This document shows, piece by piece, positions 58,270 to 64,000 of a DNA stretch of 64,000 nucleotides; position 1 is the stretch's first letter; every line of letters begins with the position of its first letter. A program made the position numbers and the translations under genes. Origin of the DNA: Coprinus comatus (Eukaryota > Basidiomycota > Agaricomycetes > Agaricales > Agaricaceae); NCBI GenBank assembly GCA_034638255.1, contig JAWPGT010000003.1:744001-808000 (forward strand). The letters run 5' to 3'. Under the pieces are notes generated by a model. That model was not told the DNA's origin and searched no databases. It worked only from the letters and a program-made list of their open reading frames with translations.

Positions 58270-59134
58270 ACCAGAGAGTTATGAGCAAAATTATTATCAC
58301 TGGAACTAAGAAATACTACTAATTCTTATATCTTTTTTTGCGTGAGCACTGGACAGTGATGGACCATGGGTCTCTAACATTTCAGGCCTCTCCGCAGTTA
58401 CAAACTCAATTACTTTTCAGGTGGACTATTATAACTGGTAGATATATTTATTTTACCGGAGGATGATCACTGGGGTTGCTGCGGAATTTCTGTCTCGGGT
58501 GTTGTTGAGAAAGTAGACTCATCAAGCATGATGATCGCTAGTAGATAAACGTGTGATAATCATTGGCGGTTAAGCTAAAGTTTAGTATAGTTGTGTTAAC
58601 TTCCATCAGAAAGGCCCAAGTCGAGAGCTGTGCATTATTAACACTACCGTCGTAGAATAATTACAGACTGCGCAGGTAGAATTATCTTATTCTTGACGGG
58701 CGCAGCACTCGGGCTCTACTCCCCGACATTTCTGCTGCGGACCAGTAGTGTAATACTTATAGTGTAAGTCCCTTCTCCATTTTAATTGGGAGGTTGGGGA
58801 GGTAAGGCTTCTTATAGTACGGTTAAATATAAGTTCTTGGCATACACCGTTAGAAATTTCCTGCTATACTCAGACAGGCTTTTTGTTAGGATAAACTACT
58901 CATAGATTTTAACTGTAGCGATCCCACTCATGGGCTATCAGTACCATAAGTCAACTAGTCATAGTCATAGGTTTGTGGGGTTACCGATAGATCAGCTCCT
59001 AATTGTTCCTGAAACTTCTGAGTACTACTCTGAGGTTTGTTTCTGATCCTATTACCCATTTACCGAAATTGGGGGTAATATCCGAAATATAGTAGCTGGT
59101 TTTAAAAACATTAAATTAACTTTCTTTCACTAAC
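58270..59134. other. Intergenic region
   Basis: About 0.9 kb, AT-rich, with no coding signal. It contains the promoter of the minus-strand membrane-protein gene on its left. Confidence 0.45.
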
Positions 59135-59714
59135 ATGCCTCCCAAACACAAAACGCGAGCAGTAGCACCGAAAAAGTCTATAAACACGGTTTCTGTGATC
59201 ATCCCATCTGCTCTTTATCTTGGACCTTGTTCGTCTGCATCTTCTACTTCTTCTCCCCACCTCCAACTCCATAAATCATGGTCTGAGCGTCGGCATTACG
59301 GTGTCACCGAAAGTAGATAGCGTAACATATTATAGACTCGCTTTGAACGATTCCACGTCCTCGATAGCATCAGTAATCGATTCAGCCATCAGAATTATTG
59401 ATGCTGCTTTGAAATCTAGTAAAGGTCGTAGCCGGATTCTGATCCACTATTCGGCTGGAGCGTCCCGCTCCCCGACCATTGTTGTTGGATATCTTACGAA
59501 GGAGCTAGGAATGGCTCTTAGGGCGGCCTTAGGGAAAGTTGTGCGGGCCAGGCCACAGGTGCCACCTAATCCTAGGTTCCTGGATCAATTAAAGATTCTG
59601 GAAAAGGAGCTCTACAACGTCTCAACACTGGGAATTGATGCCTTACCTCGTAGAGAAGTGGATCGACTTGCATATTTCAACAATGATGTTGATCGAGTAG
59701 TTGTTGATGGATAG
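59135..59714 (+). pseudogene. Dual-specificity phosphatase relic (frameshift; catalytic Cys replaced by Tyr)
   Basis: Frame A from ATG 59135 gives the normal start VSVIIPSAL then YLGPCSSASSTS. From about 59240-59260 the family sequence continues only in another frame (SINHGLSVGITVSPKVDSV, then TYYRLALNDSTSS). No GT-AG intron bridges the two, so a one-base indel is likely. The rest is well kept: IIDAALKSS, a phosphatase loop reading HYSAGASRSPTIVVGYL, and RARPQVPPNPRFLDQL. The loop should be HCxxGxSRS; the Cys codon is TAT (Tyr, 59448-59450), one base from TGT. The general-acid Asp region (LNDS) remains. Active relatives remove phosphate from Tyr and Ser/Thr. This copy cannot do so, and the frameshift suggests a dead gene, not a working pseudophosphatase. 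Confidence 0.8.
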
Positions 59715-60982
59715 ATATACCACTTATATGTATTGTACCAAAAGGATCTCTTCGTTTACAGTTCAGTCAACACCTAATCGCACTTGAAAGGCACCGAAAA
59801 GTTTAAAGGTTAATATATATATCAAAGGGAATGCCCGTTTCTAGTACTTTTAGGGCGCTAGAATTACATTACAAGAAAAGAAAAAGAGAGATATGACGAT
59901 ATAACCAAGAAAATTCGAATGACTCCAAGACTGTTTCCTTGTCTTTAAATTATATAGATCAAGTGTCAAGGCATTAAGGCTGTTGAGAGCACAATGATAA
60001 GACACTGCTAACGTTACATAACTAGATGGGTATTGGGTTCCAAAGTGTTGGTTGTGTTGATCTCATGATAAGTAAAATCGCCATTACTAAACATAGAATA
60101 GTAGTTCACTTCGAGAAGAGCAAAGTGCAACAGGCATCTAAACAGCAACTGCCTTGTTGATGCCAAGAAAGCAAAGGCCACTTACTGTTCGAATAAGTCT
60201 TGGGCATGTATGTACTGGACTACGGAAAGTAAATACATTTAACTTTATTAATTGATGAAAACAACTTACTCAGGTCACCGAGTTATTTTTAGTCACCAAC
60301 TGATAGTCGTCAGTTGACGAGAGGCTTGAACGTGCTCTCCTAATCTACACATGGAGTGTTTGTCAATATCATATACCGAGGCGTTCCGATGGCCATGTTT
60401 TAATATATTATTACAAAAAGTCATTTCGGAAATGGCAATGCCAAAGTTCTTTGAGGCAAAGCCATAAAGCCTGCGGAAATACACAGACCCGGCGGTTGTC
60501 TCCTCCCCAACTGATGGACTTGAGCTTGAACCGGCACCCGGAAATTATTTAAAGGTCGTGGTTTCATTTGGGATTACTTGGCAGAAGGATTACTGGACTT
60601 TCTCTCCAAAATATTCACATGTCGTCGTCATTATAGGAGAAAAGTGTTTGAATACGGTAATCGTAACCAGGCGGGTTAACAATAAGTGCATGTGGGAGTA
60701 GGGATTTGAAGTGTACCGCAGGCCTTGTAAGGGGGTTTTTAGTAACGTAGAGGGACCAGAGCAATACACAGTGAGCCAAGAATAGAAGCAGAGCAGGTGA
60801 CTGATCTAGAAGTGTGGGTTGGGCTTGGGATATTTAGGCAAACGCACACACGGCCGTTGTCACCTGTATTTGTCAAGCCAGGAGCACTGCTTCAGCGCTT
60901 TCCCTTCGCACGTTTAAACGGTGACCGGTTCACCATTTCTTCTCTTTGCTCTTTCCCATTTTTTGTATTTTAACCTTTCAAA
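59715..60982. other. Region upstream of the aspartic protease
   Basis: About 1.3 kb with no gene recognised. The last 100 bases are CT-rich before ATG 60983 and are a probable leader. Confidence 0.45.
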
Positions 60983-63176
60983 ATGTTTCCCCAGTCTCTA
61001 GTAGCCTGGATCCTCATTGTCCCCCTTCTATCGGTATCAGCGGACCCAGTACATGTCAATCTTGCAAGACGTAGTCCTCGTCAAAAGGATGCCTCCCGTT
61101 ATGCTGCTGCTGGAGAGAATCTTCGTCTGAAATATGGTTACTCAGCGTCCCCAGTTGAAAGAAGAGGAGTACATGGTATTACTAAACGGGCGGTCGAGGG
61201 TTTTTCTATACTCAATCAAGTAAGCTCCTCCAATTGTGGTGTAGTGTATCTGTCGTGCTAATTATCTGTATCAGAATCGTGACGCAAGTTACCTTGGAGA
61301 GATTGATATTGGGACACCGTAAGTCAGCTTGTGTGGTTTTAATATAGGTAAAGGGCTTGGGTGTCTCGAAGCTTTGACCCCATCATATTATGTGGGCGTA
61401 TGTGAGCGTATAGGTTGCCAGTATGTTTGAAAATCGTTTGCGACCCTGAGGGGAAAAGCTCGATGATGACGTCTCGAATTTGCAAAACTTAAATTCATGC
61501 CCATTTAGGCTTTTCTTGGGCACTGCCACGTACCTGTTTCTTGACTCTAATTCTCTCTTAATCATATATCCCTCTCCTACCGAAAAGTTGAACTAATTGA
61601 TGTACATGAACTTCCAGACCTCAACGATTCAACGTTGTCCTTGATACAGGCTCATCCGATTTATGGGTTGCAGATACTTCCTGTCGTAGTTGCGACGTCG
61701 AAACTGCCCTTTTTGATGCATCGGCTTCGTCGACAAACCGAGTATCTACTGCTAGAACAAGTATTTTGTATGGTTCTGGTGAAGTAAATGGATCCGTTGT
61801 ACAAGATACTGTTACCATGGGTGGGTTTACAGTACAAAACCAAGTATTTAGTACGTTTTTTCTACTCATTACTATCTCTTGTTATTATGTACTCAGGCCA
61901 TGTGTCAATTAGTGCAAGTGGACCAGACATCAGATGGACTAACCGACAACGTACTATCTGGGATTATGGGACTTGCTTTCGACGGAATCACCAGTACACA
62001 GTCAATACCGTTCTGGCAGTCTTTATCGGAGAACAGAGAGCTTACAAATAATGAAATGTCGTTCTGGTTGAATAGAGTCAGTGATGAAGCGGATGCCTCT
62101 ACAGAAGAGTTTGGAGGAGTGTTTACCCTTGGAGGCAGGAATTCGAGTTTGTTCACTGGTGATGTTGAATTTTTAGATATACCCGGTTCACGGAGGAGTT
62201 TTTGGTTATTGAACATGTCGGGTGAGTTTATCTTGGGGAGTATTGTTTTTTTAAGCACCTTTAAAACAAATTCCAGGGATACAGGTACAAGGGCGAAATG
62301 TTCAGCTATCGAGGGGTGATGCTGCCCTCAGTGCCATTGATACGGGAACTACCCTCATTGGTGGACCAAGGGCTGACGTCCAACGTTTCTGGGATGCAGT
62401 CCCGGGATCAGTTGAGATTGGTACAGACATGCCAGGATTTTGGGCTTTCCGTGAGTTACATGTACTCTTCTTATGTCTGACTTATTAATCAAATCATTTC
62501 TTAGCCTGCAATACAGAACTTCAGACGTTTCTCTCTTTCGGAGGTAGTTCGTGGCCTATTGATCCAACGGATATGAGCTTGGGACCGGTCAACCGACGGG
62601 GCACACTTTGCCTAGGAGCAATATTTGATCTGAGCCAAGGTACTAACCTCCAAGAAAACTCGGGAAGTCCTGGGTGGGTTGTGGGCGCTACCTTTTTGGT
62701 GAGTGGTTTTTGTCTACACAGCACTACGATATATTGAACCTGTTCACACCGGATTACAATTACAATTTGATCGGTATGCGTTTTGCTTTCTTAGAAAAAT
62801 GTGTATAGTGTTTTCCGCGCCGACCCCCCTTCAATAGGATTTGCCCAATTATCCGCAGCAGCGGGAGGGTCAGGTACGTCCTTTCCCTCCTCTGCTAGTA
62901 CTATTGATTCACTCATAACTTCTACCTCTTCTTTGTCTTCTTCTACTTCTCCTCCTTCTACGCCTGTATTTCCATCTACCCCTGGCTCACCTCGCCTTCC
63001 GACTGAATCAGGCTCACCCGGTAGAAGTTCAAGTGAGTAAATGAAACATTTCCTGTTCGAAGTTGCTTATTGGGATTTTTTGAATAGGTTCCGGATCGTC
63101 TATCCGTTCTGCGATAGCATTTTCACCTATCTTCTACGCACTTGTTCTTGTCGGAATCATGCTTGGATTAATGTAA
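60983..63176 (+). CDS. Aspartic protease (pepsin family A1) with GPI-type tail
   Basis: Eight exons, 60983-61219, 61275-61318, 61618-61843, 61897-62221, 62277-62450, 62505-62698, 62795-63032 and 63088-63176, give 508 aa. A signal peptide (SLVAWILIVPLLSVSA) precedes a propeptide with basic sites (RRSPRQK, TKRAVEGF). The catalytic aspartates are D103 in VVLDTGSSDLWVADTSC and D299 in SAIDTGTTLIGG; the flap is SILYGSGEVNG. After the second lobe a Ser/Thr/Pro-rich stalk of about 80 residues ends in a hydrophobic stretch (FSPIFYALVLVGIMLGLM), as in yapsin-type GPI proteases. The donor after residue 169 is taken as GTATTT because it alone keeps LSGIMGLAFDGI in frame. The 299-nt second intron is by far the longest in the window. 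The predicted role is processing or shedding of wall and surface proteins. Confidence 0.92.
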
Positions 63177-63340
63177 AGCACTGGACTCCTTACTTACGAA
63201 TGTAGAATTATTGGATTGTATAGTATTGTATTTTGATTTGATTTGATTTTTTGTCAACTGCTAGAGCACGTGATTGACGCGTCAATGGAGGAATTGACAT
63301 GTTCGCGTCCGAAACTGGTAATACATTGCAGAAAGTCAGA

Positions 63341-64000
63341 ATGGCCAAAAGAAAACCAGCACCGCCCGTTGGGCCACCAAACGACGACCAATCCTCGACC
63401 CACAGCTCTGTCGACCCAAGCGTCAAGCGATACAGCTTGAGCGATCCACCCATGCCTATGTCTCAGCCAGAACAACAAGACATACCCGATCACGATCCTG
63501 TATTCGAGAACAACCGACAACCACCACTAATATCCGCTACCATGTATTACTCTCAGGAAGAACAAATGAAGGAGCAGAAAATGCCATCATATAAACCCTA
63601 CCAGCCAGGTCAATATCTGGCACCTATTATCACAGGAGAAACCCTCAAACTCGATGATATTGTCCAACCAGAAGTGGTCGAACCACCCCCACCTGTGCCG
63701 CCTCTACCTCACCAGAGACAACCTAGTGACCCTTTCTCTAACCCACAAACTCCCGTCGCTAGTACTCAACCTCTGTATCAAGAAGGCTCATATCAAGCTT
63801 ATGACCATCCGCCTCCTCCTTCCAGTGATTATCATAGTCAGGCTGGAACAGAATTTTATTCACAACACTCTCATTCCGATTATCTACCCTCTGTTCACAC
63901 ATACACTCCCCTCGATGGTTCAGAAGCTCTGCTTGCTGGTTCAGAAATTGATCATTTCCAACATGACGCAGAAGCCGCAGCAGCTTTCACAAGTGGAACT
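63341..64000 (+). CDS. N-terminal part of an unknown Pro/Gln/Ser-rich protein (truncated by window edge)
   Basis: An ATG at 63341 opens a frame of 220 codons still open at the window end. The sequence is hydrophilic and disordered-looking: KRKPAPPVGPPNDD at the start, repeated Pro runs (EPPPPVPPLP and HPPPPSSDY), and many Gln, Ser, His and Tyr. No domain is reached. Such N-termini are seen on fungal chitin synthases and on various regulators, so no name is given. The start lies 164 bases after the protease stop codon on the same strand. Confidence 0.65.
   Translation, partial: MAKRKPAPPVGPPNDDQSSTHSSVDPSVKRYSLSDPPMPMSQPEQQDIPDHDPVFENNRQPPLISATMYYSQEEQMKEQKMPSYKPYQPGQYLAPIITGETLKLDDIVQPEVVEPPPPVPPLPHQRQPSDPFSNPQTPVASTQPLYQEGSYQAYDHPPPPSSDYHSQAGTEFYSQHSHSDYLPSVHTYTPLDGSEALLAGSEIDHFQHDAEAAAAFTSGT

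Overview
The window is nuclear DNA of a filamentous fungus, most likely a basidiomycete (probably Agaricomycetes) of moderate to low GC. The reasons are dense genes, many very short GT-AG introns (mostly 45-65 nt), single-exon transcription factors among intron-rich enzyme genes, and proteins of fungal type such as WOPR factors, PalC, GPI-tailed chitinase and aspartic protease, and Toa1. There are no bacterial operons, CRISPR arrays or rRNA. All exon joins were made by eye and checked only for reading phase and family motifs.

Layout. 1-10.5 kb: a truncated splicing-factor-like gene (-), a CYS3/MetR-type bZIP factor, a gene-poor stretch with a Ty3/gypsy relic and a degenerate 178-bp duplication, and a LysM protein. 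10.5-15.5 kb: glycolipid transfer protein (-), free-methionine-R-sulfoxide reductase (+) and cysteinyl-tRNA synthetase (-), very tightly packed. 16.4-19.5 kb: two tandem WOPR (Gti1/Pac2) transcription factors. 20.5-31 kb: TFIIA large subunit (-), PalC (-), tRNA-Val(AAC) (-), GPI-transamidase subunit PIG-U (+), membrane-anchored cysteine synthase (+) and GPI-tailed GH18 chitinase (+). 31-34 kb is gene-poor. 34-39.6 kb: C2H2 factor (-), Ymc1-type mitochondrial carrier (+) and F-box protein (-). 41.3-42.5 kb: a third WOPR gene (-). 45-47.1 kb: CPYS glutaredoxin (-) and a HAD phosphatase (+). 47.1-51.8 kb shows no convincing gene. 51.8-58.3 kb: isocitrate lyase/PEP-mutase-family enzyme (-), an unknown gene (-), a BAX-inhibitor protein (+), a CFA-synthase-like methyltransferase (+) and a small membrane protein (-). 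59.1-59.7 kb: a dual-specificity phosphatase relic with a frameshift and a Cys-to-Tyr change in the active site. 61-63.2 kb: aspartic protease. The window ends inside another open frame.

How they relate. Most genes are housekeeping and not obviously one pathway. Two themes stand out. First, three WOPR regulators lie within 26 kb and share a C-terminal motif outside the DNA-binding domain, which suggests local duplication of a developmental or morphology regulator. Second, several sulfur-related genes (CYS3/MetR-like bZIP, methionine sulfoxide reductase, cysteinyl-tRNA synthetase, cysteine synthase, glutaredoxin) lie in one 43-kb span, although they are interspersed with unrelated genes and may be together by chance. 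Cell-wall and secretory functions recur (chitinase, GPI transamidase, aspartic protease, PalC). Repeated micro-exons of 5-14 nt, one of which carries the glutaredoxin active site, are the most notable gene-structure feature.
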